Shown: one piece after another, positions 54,162 to 62,688 of the stretch
Position numbering within the stretch: position 1 is the first letter of the stretch
Layout of the letters: each line of letters opens with the position of its first letter
Assembly: GCF_024198175.1 (NCBI RefSeq)
Contig: NZ_JAJVKV010000002.1
Span: 992,001-1,056,000, forward strand
Reading direction: 5' to 3'
From: Pyxidicoccus xibeiensis
GTDB taxonomy: Bacteria; Myxococcota; Myxococcia; Myxococcales; Myxococcaceae
DNA: 64,000 nt
Position numbers and translations under genes: made by a program
Notes under the pieces: model-generated
Database searches by the model: none
Told to the model about the DNA's origin: nothing
Seen by the model: only the letters and a program-made list of their open reading frames with translations

Positions 54162-56114
54162 CTACCTCATGAAGCTTACGGGATGGATCGCCTCGGTCGT
54201 CACGAAGGGAGACTGGGCGCCCGAGGCGATGAGCCGTGCGTAGCGCTCACGAAGCTCGAGGTCGCGGGGGCTCGTCAGGCTGTCCGCGGCCTCGATGAAC
54301 TCCGACACGCTGTCCCTCGACGCCACCGGGGGCGAACCCTCTGCGTGGACGATGGCGACGCTGGACAGGTCATGCTCCAGCAGGAGCCAGTCCTGCATCC
54401 GCGTCACCTCGACCGGGTCGGGAGTGATACCCCCTCCGAACCGGACGAGCTGCTTGACGTGCGAGTGGAGGGCCAGCGCCGCCAGGATGTTCACCGGGAA
54501 GAGCGCCAGGGTGCCCCAGACGAGCCACTTGCGCCAGGACCGTCCCCGCCCGAAGGGCAGCAGCCCCAGGGGCAGCAGCACCAGCGGCAGCGCGGCGAGC
54601 AACGCCGTACCGCCGTTGAGCAGCTTCCAGTATCGCTCGGCCGTGTAGACGCGCAGGGACTTGAGCACGTGCTCGGTCTGCCTGATGACGGGGGAGCCTT
54701 GCACCGCCGTCACGATGAAGTGGGCCGTGCAGCCCACCTGTGCGTTCGTGGCCGCGAACAGGTGGGTGCTCGTGGTGCCGAAGGAGGTGATGGAGGCTGG
54801 CGTCACCAGGTCCTCCCGCCTCCAGGCGCCCCCCTGGGAGTGGAGGAGGAGGCCGTTGTCTCCGCCCAACCACACCTCGTTGTCCCGCACGGCCACCGCT
54901 CGGAGGGTGCCCGTGACGCCCGTGGGAATGGACTGCCAGGCCGACCCATCGAAGTAGAGCGCGGTGCCGCGGGTCCCCACGGCCCACGCGGTATCCGGCG
55001 AGACGGCCCTCACCGCGATGAGCCCCTCGGTGGTGCCCGTCTCCACCCGGCGCCAACGGGCTCCATCGAAGTGGAGCGCGACGCCGCCTCCCCCGACGGC
55101 CCAGATGTTCTCCGGGCCAGTGCCGTCAATCGACAGCAGCGGAGCCTGCGTGGACGGAGTGGTGAGGGCCACCCAGCTTTCATACGGAGTCCGCTGGAAG
55201 ATGCGCCCGTCCCGTCCCACCCCGAAGACCGTCCCCGCGCCGCGCTCCCTCCAGAGCGAGTAGAGCTCCGGCTGCACGCCGCCTTCGGACTCCTCCGCGC
55301 CGGTCCGTCGACGAGGGCCCTGCGGGAGAGGGGAGGGCGTCCCCGGATCCGCCGGGAGCGCGAGCAGCACTTCGTCCGGGGAGAGCGGCAGGGCGGCGGC
55401 GCCGAGGACCTCGTGGAAGGTGACATTCGGGCGGGGTTGGAAGTAGCGGCCATCCCATTGATAGGTCATTCCATGGCTCGAGATGAGCCAGGGGCTGCGC
55501 ACTTCGCTGTCGACGAACCACGGGTACGCGACGCTGTCGTCGACGTCCCAGCGGCTGCTGTCGCCGGGCCCTCTCATCTCCTGCCAGGCTCCCCGGTTGA
55601 AGCTGAAGAGCATGGGGGCCTCCTCCAGGCAGATACGGCGGGGCTCGGGCCGATAGGTGGGCTGGATGAGCGCGAGCTCCTCGAGGGTGAACCCGTTCTC
55701 CCGGGCCCACTGGCCCAGCGCCGGCGAGTCGAGCGTGGGCAGCCGCGCCAGCAGGTGCTCTCTCGCAATCTGGTGGGCCAGCTCCGGTGCCCCGCCCTGG
55801 AGGAGGAGGTGGCCCACGGCGCACGCGGTGCCATGCTCGTCGATGAAGACCGGCGTGGGCTCGCAGGTGACGTGGTTGTGAGGGAACCGGCCCGCCACGC
55901 GATACGCGTGGAGGTTGCGCAGGTGCAGCGCCCGGCGCTCTCGCTGGACGGACGTCAGGTGCGACACGTCCCGCGAGCGAAGGAAGGTCTCCACGCCCGA
56001 CAGCCACCGCTGGATACGGAGCGTCTCACGCGGGTCCTCGCGGTGGCCACGGGGGGCTGCTCCGGCCACCGAGGCGCAGAGCAGCCAGAGGCAGACAGAG
56101 AAGGTGCGCGTCAT
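54162..56114 (-). CDS. Exported protein with NWAVG-type repeats and C-terminal membrane helices
   Basis: 650 aa, signal peptide (VCLWLLCASVAGA). Residues 20-150 form a separate unit with PTPVFIDEHGTACAVGHLL and a closing helix ELALIQPTYRPEP; this DEHG-x-C-AVG pattern occurs in unstudied proteins of several phyla. The middle part has repeated WxxGxxG blades: IWAVGGGGVALHFDGARW, AWAVGTRGTALYFDGSAW, VWLGGDNGLLLHSQGGAW, a beta-propeller look. Two hydrophobic helices near residues 515-570 (ALLAALPLVLLPLGLLPF, LVWGTLALFPVNILAALAL) suggest a C-terminal membrane anchor. No enzyme motif is evident. Confidence 0.75.
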   Translation of the reverse strand: MTRTFSVCLWLLCASVAGAAPRGHREDPRETLRIQRWLSGVETFLRSRDVSHLTSVQRERRALHLRNLHAYRVAGRFPHNHVTCEPTPVFIDEHGTACAVGHLLLQGGAPELAHQIAREHLLARLPTLDSPALGQWARENGFTLEELALIQPTYRPEPRRICLEEAPMLFSFNRGAWQEMRGPGDSSRWDVDDSVAYPWFVDSEVRSPWLISSHGMTYQWDGRYFQPRPNVTFHEVLGAAALPLSPDEVLLALPADPGTPSPLPQGPRRRTGAEESEGGVQPELYSLWRERGAGTVFGVGRDGRIFQRTPYESWVALTTPSTQAPLLSIDGTGPENIWAVGGGGVALHFDGARWRRVETGTTEGLIAVRAVSPDTAWAVGTRGTALYFDGSAWQSIPTGVTGTLRAVAVRDNEVWLGGDNGLLLHSQGGAWRREDLVTPASITSFGTTSTHLFAATNAQVGCTAHFIVTAVQGSPVIRQTEHVLKSLRVYTAERYWKLLNGGTALLAALPLVLLPLGLLPFGRGRSWRKWLVWGTLALFPVNILAALALHSHVKQLVRFGGGITPDPVEVTRMQDWLLLEHDLSSVAIVHAEGSPPVASRDSVSEFIEAADSLTSPRDLELRERYARLIASGAQSPFVTTEAIHPVSFMR

Positions 56115-56220
56115 GACCCCGGATTAAAGCCCGGGACGCTCCCGGGCGCCATCCGCCAGGGGACGGGCGGCAGGCCTCCGCCCTGTGTCTGTCATTCGCC
56201 GCCCCTCGCGCCGTTCCGTC

Positions 56221-57264
56221 TCACGGGCTCAGGAACACGTTGACGACTGGGTCGTTGCCGCCGTTCCAGCCCAGCACACCCACGTACATGCCCCGGCGGC
56301 CTCCGGGGTCGGACATCGCGTCGAAGCCGGACGGGCAGGGGCTGCTGCCGCACAGCCAGCCGTGGAAGAAGATGCGCTGCCCGGTGTCGATTGCCGCCGC
56401 GATGTCCGCGCCACCGGGGCCGCACACGCCATCCGTGCTTCCAGGCGTGATGAGCGGGTGCTGGGCAACGCTGTTGAAGGCATTGGCGGCCAGGCTGGGC
56501 GCCCGCATCCAGATGGTCTCATAGCTGCACTTGTTGTACGGGCCGCGCGAGGCGAACAGGATGTAGGCGCCGCCGTGCCTCACGACGACAGGGTTCTCCA
56601 CGATGCGGTCCGAGCGGAGCAGCTGCCGGCTGGTGGCATCACCGAGCACATGGGTGCCAGCCGCGTTGAGCCGGACGATGCGCAGGGACGACGGCAGCTG
56701 CTGCGTCTTGTAGAGCAGGTAGCGGGCGCCATCGTTGTCCTTGAAGCCGGAGGGGTCGATGACGCCAGCGGTCGCGATGGGGCGGTTCGGGACGGTGTCG
56801 TCGGCCGTGGGCGTGTCCGCCCGACCCGGGCACACCAGCGGTCCGCCGGGGACCGGGGTGAACGGCCCCAGGGGCGAAGTGCCGGTGGCCGCTCCGATGC
56901 ATCGCTGGCCGCTGTCCAGCCCGGCGACAGGGGCGGCGAAGTATAGCACCCACTCGTTCGGGCCGATGCGCTCGAGGTCCGGTGCCCACATGCCACTGTG
57001 GGTGGCCCAGGAGGGTTTCTCATTGAGGGCCGGGCCCTCGCCCGTCCACGGGCCGGTGGCGATGTTGCCCTGGGCCGAGGGGACGTTGCTCCCGGTCGCC
57101 ATGCCGTAGAACTGATCGTTGTTGTTGACCACGGAGGGGTCGGGGAAGCCATTGACGGGCGCGAAGACCGGCCGCGGAGGAGCGGCCCGGGCGGGAACGG
57201 CGCCTCCCAGGCACACGGCGAGGACGACGGCCGCGCTGGTGGCACGGCGGCGGAGTGGCTTCAT
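56221..57264 (-). CDS. Secreted GH43-like glycoside hydrolase
   Basis: 347 aa with a signal peptide (AAVVLAVCLGGAVPARA, cut before APP). Family-43 motifs: FPDPSV with the general-base Asp at residue 42, VIDPSGFKDNDG with the second Asp, and ENPVVV with the catalytic Glu. GH43 enzymes act on arabinan and xylan side chains; the exact linkage is unknown. ATG 57264 is preferred over an in-frame ATG 36 nt upstream since GGGAG lies about 5 nt before it. It is divergent from the gene at 57426. Export suggests a role in feeding on plant or microbial polymers. Confidence 0.86.
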   Translation of the reverse strand: MKPLRRRATSAAVVLAVCLGGAVPARAAPPRPVFAPVNGFPDPSVVNNNDQFYGMATGSNVPSAQGNIATGPWTGEGPALNEKPSWATHSGMWAPDLERIGPNEWVLYFAAPVAGLDSGQRCIGAATGTSPLGPFTPVPGGPLVCPGRADTPTADDTVPNRPIATAGVIDPSGFKDNDGARYLLYKTQQLPSSLRIVRLNAAGTHVLGDATSRQLLRSDRIVENPVVVRHGGAYILFASRGPYNKCSYETIWMRAPSLAANAFNSVAQHPLITPGSTDGVCGPGGADIAAAIDTGQRIFFHGWLCGSSPCPSGFDAMSDPGGRRGMYVGVLGWNGGNDPVVNVFLSP

Positions 57265-57425
57265 GGGGTCTCCCGGGTGAGGTATCAGACGCGACTGCAT
57301 TTCCTTGGAGGGACGCGCTTCCCCGGCATCTCACCGGAAATGGAAGATCGAATTCCTTTGAGATTCTTGCGGGGCAACGCCCTCCAGGGAGCATGCGGCC
57401 ACGCGCCGGAAGAGGAGGTCTGCGA

Positions 57426-59375
57426 ATGCGGTATGGGCTCGTTGCGGGAGGCGTATTGCTCCTGTTGCTGGCGCTCCTCGGGGTCGCCCTCTCACCTGGC
57501 GGCTTCGATGGAAGCAGCGCGTCCGCGCAGGCACGGGCCGCCGGCACCGGTTCGAGCGCCTCGGCGCTGGACCCGATGGCCCACGGGAGTGCCGTGCTGC
57601 ACGGTCAGGTCCAGGACGCGCGGGGAGGGCCCGTGGCCGACGCCCGGGTGCTCGCCTTCGAGGAGGGGCCCGAGGAGACGCAGGAGGGACTGGAGCAGCG
57701 CGTGGCCTCGGGACTGCTGGAGGCGCCCGCGCGGGCCACCGCCACCACGGGCCCGGACGGAGCCTTCGCGCTGCGAGTCCCTGAGGGCCGCTACCACCTG
57801 CTGGCCGAGGTGCAGGGCCGCCCCGCCGCGCTCGCCCTGGCGGTGGAGCCGGGGCCTTCCGAGGTGTTCCTGGTGGTGGCGGACGGTGAGCGCCTGAAGG
57901 GCCGGGTGGTGGATGCGGTGGGCGGGGTGGCCCGGGCCCGCGTCACCGTGATGAGCCTGGCGCCCGTGCGGCCCCTGCGGGAGGTGGAGACCGACGAGAC
58001 CGGCGCCTTCGAGGTGGAAGGGCTGCCCGCCCAGGCGCGCTATGGCGTGTGGGCCCGCGCGGAGGCGCACGGCGAGCGGGTGCTCGTCGTACCCGCGTCC
58101 CGGCCCGCCACCGTGCCGCTGCCCTGTGCGCTGCGCGTGGAGGGGCGCGTGCTCGAGCGCGGCGTCGCCGCGCCGGGGGCGCGGGTGAGGTTGCGCGCGG
58201 GAGACCTGGAAGCCCAGGCCGACAAGGCGGGGCGCTTCGTGCTGGAGGAGGTCGACTGTGGACGCGCCGAGCTGTACGCGGAGAGCGCCACGGGCGTGGG
58301 CCAGCGGGTGCTCGAGGCGCTGAGCGAGGACACGTCGGGGCTCGACCTCGAGCTGGAGGCGGCGGGTGGGCTCCTCGTGCGGGTGGTCTCGGCCTCGTCG
58401 GGACGGGAGCTTGCGGGCGCGAGCGTCCAGTCTCCCGCCTCACCGGAGGCGCGCTGGCGCGAGGAGGGGGCGGGCCACTTCCGGGCCGTGCCCCTGCTGC
58501 CGGGCTCCCACTCCCTCATCGTCCGTGCGCCGGGCCATGGGGCCGTGCAGCGGACCGTCACCGTGGACGCCGGGCCCGAGACGAAGGTCGAGATTGCGCT
58601 CCAGTCGGAGAGCGTGCTGGCGGGGCGGGTCCTGGGCCCCGAGGGGCTCGGGCTGGAGGGAGCGCGCATCCAGCTCACGGGGGCCGGACGCAGCGGGGCG
58701 GCGGAGCAGCGCACGGGCGCCGATGGGCGTTTCGAGGTACGTGAGCTCACGGGAGACACCTATGCCCTGCGCGTCGAGCGCCCGGGGTACCTCTCCGTGA
58801 CGCGCGAGCTGAGGCTGCCACGGACCGAGCCGCTGGAGCTGACCCTGTTTCCCGCGGCGGCGCTGGACGTGAAGGTGCAAGGCGCGCGGGGAGCGCCCGT
58901 GGAGGCGGCGTCCGTCTCCCTCTCCCTGGTGGGAGAGGGGCGCGGCGAGACGGTGCGGGAGGAGGAAGTGGACGCTCAGGGCCGCGTCCACTTCGGGGGG
59001 CTCGTTCCGGGCAGCTACATCGTGCAGGCGCGTGCGCCCGGCCACATCACGTCAGCGCCCCTCCCGGTGGAGGCGTGGACCGAGGACGCCGCGCCCATCA
59101 CCCTGGTGCTGCGCGAGGGCCTCACGCTGTCCGGCCGCGTCCGCGATGACCGGGGCATGCCGGTGAACGAGGCGGAGGTGGGCGTCCTGGAGGAGGGCAC
59201 GGCCGTGAGCAGCGCCCGCACGGATGCCGAAGGCCGCTTCACCCTGTCGGGCCTCGTCCCGGGACGCCTCCGGCTGCGCGTGGAGAAGTTCGGCCATCGG
59301 ACGCGGGACGCGGAGGTGCTGGTGCCCGCGTCGAGCGTGGAGCTGCTGCTCGAGGGCCCCGGGGCAGGGGACTGA
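57426..59375 (+). CDS. Exported protein with seven carboxypeptidase-regulatory-like repeats
   Basis: 649 aa, single N-terminal membrane helix (LVAGGVLLLLLALLGVAL), then Ser/Ala-rich linker. Seven Greek-key-like repeats of about 80 aa follow, each opening with a strand like LHGQVQDARGGPVADARV, LKGRVVDAVGGVARARV, VEGRVLERGVAAPGARV, LAGRVLGPEGLGLEGARI, LSGRVRDDRGMPVNEAEV, with a D-x-x-G-x-F turn later (ADGRFEV, AEGRFTLSGL). This is the CarboxypepD_reg fold: structural, cell-surface, no peptidase. The start ATG has GGAGG at ideal spacing and in-frame ATGs upstream are rejected. It converges with phoD. Confidence 0.85.
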   Translation: MRYGLVAGGVLLLLLALLGVALSPGGFDGSSASAQARAAGTGSSASALDPMAHGSAVLHGQVQDARGGPVADARVLAFEEGPEETQEGLEQRVASGLLEAPARATATTGPDGAFALRVPEGRYHLLAEVQGRPAALALAVEPGPSEVFLVVADGERLKGRVVDAVGGVARARVTVMSLAPVRPLREVETDETGAFEVEGLPAQARYGVWARAEAHGERVLVVPASRPATVPLPCALRVEGRVLERGVAAPGARVRLRAGDLEAQADKAGRFVLEEVDCGRAELYAESATGVGQRVLEALSEDTSGLDLELEAAGGLLVRVVSASSGRELAGASVQSPASPEARWREEGAGHFRAVPLLPGSHSLIVRAPGHGAVQRTVTVDAGPETKVEIALQSESVLAGRVLGPEGLGLEGARIQLTGAGRSGAAEQRTGADGRFEVRELTGDTYALRVERPGYLSVTRELRLPRTEPLELTLFPAAALDVKVQGARGAPVEAASVSLSLVGEGRGETVREEEVDAQGRVHFGGLVPGSYIVQARAPGHITSAPLPVEAWTEDAAPITLVLREGLTLSGRVRDDRGMPVNEAEVGVLEEGTAVSSARTDAEGRFTLSGLVPGRLRLRVEKFGHRTRDAEVLVPASSVELLLEGPGAGD

Positions 59376-59391
59376 CTCGAGCAGCACGGGC

Positions 59392-59407
59392 GGCCTCGCT
59401 CGAGGCC
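59392..59407. terminator. Short hairpin between converging genes
   Basis: Stem GGCCTC / GAGGCC with a 4-nt loop in the 36-nt gap between the repeat protein stop and the PhoD stop. It could terminate both; weak. Confidence 0.4.
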
Positions 59408-59411
59408 CTCC

Positions 59412-60704
59412 TCAGGGCCGCAGCGCCGAGCGCTTCACGGTCCTGGTGGAGACGGTGACGCCCGCTCCGTTGATGCTCGACCGCCGCTGAGGGTTGTTGA
59501 TGACCTTGAAGGTGACGGTGGGGTCATCCAGGTTCGTGTTGAACTCCATGATGCCGAAGCTGTACTCGGCCGGATCCGCGCCGACGCCAATGCCAGAAGA
59601 GGTGAGCTCCCACACCGTGTAGCCCACGCCGGGCGTGCGCGAGGTGAGCTGGCTCTTGTGGATGTCACCCGTCACGAAGAGCACCCCGCCAATCTTCTTG
59701 TCGGCGATGTGATTGAAGAGGGCCTGCCGCTGGTTTCCCCAGCATTCGCTGTTCAGGGTGGAGCCATTCACAATCACCTTGAAGGTCGCGGTCGACGCCG
59801 CCAGCGACGACTTCAGCCAGCTGAACTGGTCCGCGCCGTACATCTGCGGCGAGTATCCCGCGGGCATGGACCTGGGGCAGTCGCGTCCCCAGCGGTCATC
59901 CATCATGAAGAACTCCACGTCGCTCCAGGTGAACTTGTGGAAGATGCCGCCGCCCGCGAACGGCGGGTGGGGAAAGAGGGCCGCGTACGTGTCGCGGGCC
60001 ACGTCCTTCTGGGCGAAGGTTCCGTCCTCGTCGTTCGGACCGTAGTCATGGTCATCCCAGACAGCGAACGTCGGGAACGCCCGGAAGACCCTGGCGAACT
60101 CCGGCACGTTGCGCTGCTGGAAGTACTTGAACCAGTAGTGCTCCTTGTTCGGGGGCGTCTGCGTCGTGTACATGTTGTCGCCCACGAGCAGCTGGATGTT
60201 GGCCTCTCCCGTGTCGAGCTGCTCGTGCATGATGTCGAACGAGGGCTGGCTCGGGTTCTTCTCGCCGTTCATGCAGGACGCGACGCCGACCTTGAAGCGT
60301 GCACCGGCATTCGGCTCGGTCTTGAAGCTGACGCCCCCGCGCTCCGCGGCCTGGCCCGCGACGAAGATTCGATAGTCGTACCGGGTGTTGGCCTTCAGTC
60401 CGTCCACCGTGCCCTTCCACGAGCGGAAGCCGCCTCCGCTTCCCGCCTCCGTCATGTCCGTCGTGGACACCCAGCAGGTCGCACAGGCGGACGCCTCCCG
60501 GGCTCGGAGGACCAGCTTCTCACCTGCGGCGTCCCCGAAGTTGACCGAGGTACCCGCCCAGATGCTGGCACCCGTCGTCCAGGTGCGGCCCACCATGGGG
60601 GCTCGCACGAGGGGCGCTTCGTGGGCCTGCGCGACACCGGGAACCACGAGGCCGCTGGCCACCCACACGCCCAGCAGCATGCCGGGCACGGAACGCTTCA
60701 TCAT
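59412..60704 (-). CDS. phoD: PhoD-like alkaline phosphatase/phosphodiesterase
   Basis: 430 aa, with signal peptide (MLLGVWVASGLVVPGVAQA). The metal-binding motifs appear in order: VGDNMY, WDDHDYGPND, DDRWGRD, VTGDIHKSQL. Before them is an N-terminal beta domain of the PhoD type (FRSWKGTVDGLKANTRYDYRIFVAG). The enzyme cleaves phosphate esters and should be exported; a twin-arginine pair is not obvious, so Sec export is more likely. ATG 60704 with AGAGGAG upstream; a second ATG follows at once. Regulation by phosphate starvation is usual but no Pho box was found here. Confidence 0.93.
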   Translation of the reverse strand: MMKRSVPGMLLGVWVASGLVVPGVAQAHEAPLVRAPMVGRTWTTGASIWAGTSVNFGDAAGEKLVLRAREASACATCWVSTTDMTEAGSGGGFRSWKGTVDGLKANTRYDYRIFVAGQAAERGGVSFKTEPNAGARFKVGVASCMNGEKNPSQPSFDIMHEQLDTGEANIQLLVGDNMYTTQTPPNKEHYWFKYFQQRNVPEFARVFRAFPTFAVWDDHDYGPNDEDGTFAQKDVARDTYAALFPHPPFAGGGIFHKFTWSDVEFFMMDDRWGRDCPRSMPAGYSPQMYGADQFSWLKSSLAASTATFKVIVNGSTLNSECWGNQRQALFNHIADKKIGGVLFVTGDIHKSQLTSRTPGVGYTVWELTSSGIGVGADPAEYSFGIMEFNTNLDDPTVTFKVINNPQRRSSINGAGVTVSTRTVKRSALRP

Positions 60705-60972
60705 CGTCTTCTCCTCTGGCACCACCACGAGGGACCCACGGGGGGCGGGGTGCCGATTGAAGGGAGGTCTTCTCCCGCTCAAGGGAGGGCCCGCGCCCAC
60801 CGGTCGTCTTGAAAAGAAATATCTCTCCCTTTTTCCCTGCCTGGTGACACGCCGCGTTGTCGATACTTCGGAAATGCCGTGTCGATCCTTCCCCCTATCG
60901 TTCGTCGCCCCCATGAAGCGGGCACTTCCGCCCGGCTTCGTCTACCCATCCGACGAATTGAAGGAGCTCCAC

Positions 60973-61320
60973 GTGCGTTTCCTGTCCATGGTCCGAGTCC
61001 GCGAGAACACCGCCCAGCAGCCCAGCGAGAAGCTGATGGCCGACATGGGAAAGCTGATCGAGGAGATGACGGCAAAGGGAGTGCTGCTCGAGACCGCCGG
61101 CCTGCGTCCCACGTCCGAGGGCGTCCGCCTGCGCAACGACCACGGCAGGTTCAGCCGCACCGACGGGCCCTTCACCGAGGCGAAGGAAGTGGTCGGCGGC
61201 TACGCGCTTTTCAAGGCCGACTCGATGGAGGAGGCGCTCGAGCTGACCCGACGCTTCCTCGCGGTGCACGGCGAGGAGTGGAACATCGAGTGCGAGGTCC
61301 GGCAGCTGGCTGACATGTAA
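60973..61320 (+). CDS. YCII-related (DGPF-domain) protein
   Basis: 115 aa. The family's DGPFTEAKE segment is at residues 61-69, with GLRPTSEGVRL before and a closing helix EEALELTRRFLAVHGEEW. The chosen start is GTG 60973: AAGGAG lies 6 nt before it, and the result MRFLSMVRV matches the usual family opening; the ATG at 60913 would add 20 foreign residues. These small cytosolic proteins often pair with ECF sigma factors in other bacteria; none is adjacent here. Role unknown. Confidence 0.88.
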   Translation: MRFLSMVRVRENTAQQPSEKLMADMGKLIEEMTAKGVLLETAGLRPTSEGVRLRNDHGRFSRTDGPFTEAKEVVGGYALFKADSMEEALELTRRFLAVHGEEWNIECEVRQLADM

Positions 61321-61399
61321 TGCGCTGACGGGGCGCGTCGCCCCTCCTGCCGTGGTCAGATGCACTGCATTGCGACCCCTTGCGCAGGAGCACGAGCCG

Positions 61400-62602
61400 A
61401 TGAGCAAACAGACACGGGTGTTGGCGGCGTTCGGGCTCGCGGTGCTCGGAATCGTCGGCGCGCCCCTGGCGTGTAGTGGTTCACCGGGCGGTGACGGCGG
61501 AGTTGACGCCGGCACCGAACCCATCGTGGATGCGGGGGGCGGTGTCGATTCAGGGACGCCACGGCCCCTCGTGCTCGGGGACCTGCTGGCGCCCGTGACG
61601 GCCGCGGAGCTCCAGTACCTGGAGCAGGAGTGGGCTTCCCGGGACCTCGCGGCGCGCGACGTCACGCAGCTCGCCAGCGGGACGGTGACCCTCGGCACCG
61701 TGCCGATGGCCTACCGGGTGCTCGAGCACGTCGTCGGCGGTGCGCGCCACGTCGGTGTCGTGCTGGTGCCCGTCTCACTGACGGCGCCCGCGCCCATGCT
61801 CGTGTACACGCATGGCGGGTATACGGGAGATGGCGGCTTGCCGCCGTTCACCGTGGAGGACCTCGCGTCCCGGACTCCCGGGCAGCCCCTCCGCGAGCGG
61901 CTCATCTACGTCATTCCCTCCTATCGAGGGGAGCGGGTACGCATCGCCAACACGACGTACAGCTCGAGTGGCGACACGCTCTTCGGTACCACCGACCTGA
62001 CGGACACGGCAGCGTTCCTGTCGGCGGTCATCGCCACGACGCCGCTCGCGGACGCCAGCCGCGTGGCCGTCTTCGGGGAGAGCCGCGGCGGAATGGTGGC
62101 GCTGGCAGTGGGAGCGCTCGACAAGCGGTTCGACCTCGTCATCGACGCCTACGGCCCCACGGACTTCCGGGTTGCGCTCGCCGGGTTGCCACCGGGGCTG
62201 TTCGAAGCGTCGGTGGCTGGCGCGGTGGCCTCTCCTCAAGACCCTGCCACGTTGCTGCTCCGCTCGCTCATCCCGGTGGATCAGGTCACGGTGAGTCCTG
62301 ATGCCGGACTCTTCATCACCGAGGCCGGCTACGTGGAGATGCGGCGGCGCATGGCGGCCACCAGCGCGCTGGCAGCGCCGACGAGGTTGCCCGCGACACA
62401 GGTCCACCATGGAGCCGCCGACCCCTCGGCCTCGGTCCTGTATTCGCGCGCGCTCGCCGCCGCGATGGCGGACGCCGGGCGTGTCTCACCGAGCAACGTC
62501 TTCACCTACTTCGAGTACGACGGCGGCAGCCACGACCTCGGCACGTTGCCGGGAGCGGTTTCGCGAATGGCGGAGGCGTTGAATCGCGAGCTTGCTCCCT
62601 GA
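61400..62602 (+). CDS. Lipoprotein alpha/beta hydrolase
   Basis: 400 aa. Signal peptide with lipobox-like APLACSG (Cys 25), then an Asp/Gly-rich linker. The hydrolase body has MLVYTHGGYTGDGG, nucleophile elbow FGESRGGMVAL near residue 233, acid likely in a DxxG turn, and His in DGGSHDLG near the end. It resembles the prolyl-oligopeptidase-like / esterase group at the cell surface. A GCAGGAG stretch stands upstream. Substrate unknown; exported like its neighbours. Confidence 0.86.
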   Translation: MSKQTRVLAAFGLAVLGIVGAPLACSGSPGGDGGVDAGTEPIVDAGGGVDSGTPRPLVLGDLLAPVTAAELQYLEQEWASRDLAARDVTQLASGTVTLGTVPMAYRVLEHVVGGARHVGVVLVPVSLTAPAPMLVYTHGGYTGDGGLPPFTVEDLASRTPGQPLRERLIYVIPSYRGERVRIANTTYSSSGDTLFGTTDLTDTAAFLSAVIATTPLADASRVAVFGESRGGMVALAVGALDKRFDLVIDAYGPTDFRVALAGLPPGLFEASVAGAVASPQDPATLLLRSLIPVDQVTVSPDAGLFITEAGYVEMRRRMAATSALAAPTRLPATQVHHGAADPSASVLYSRALAAAMADAGRVSPSNVFTYFEYDGGSHDLGTLPGAVSRMAEALNRELAP

Positions 62603-62688
62603 CGGCGGCTCCGTGCCGTGGCCCATGGGCCCCGCTGCCTCGCAAATCCTCCTGGACAGTCGGTTTTGGCGGCTCTAGGAGGTTTTGC

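Noticed and set aside
60913..60972. ATG 60913 as start of the YCII protein
   Set aside because: It adds 20 residues without counterpart in the family; GTG 60973 has a perfect AAGGAG and the right family N-terminus.
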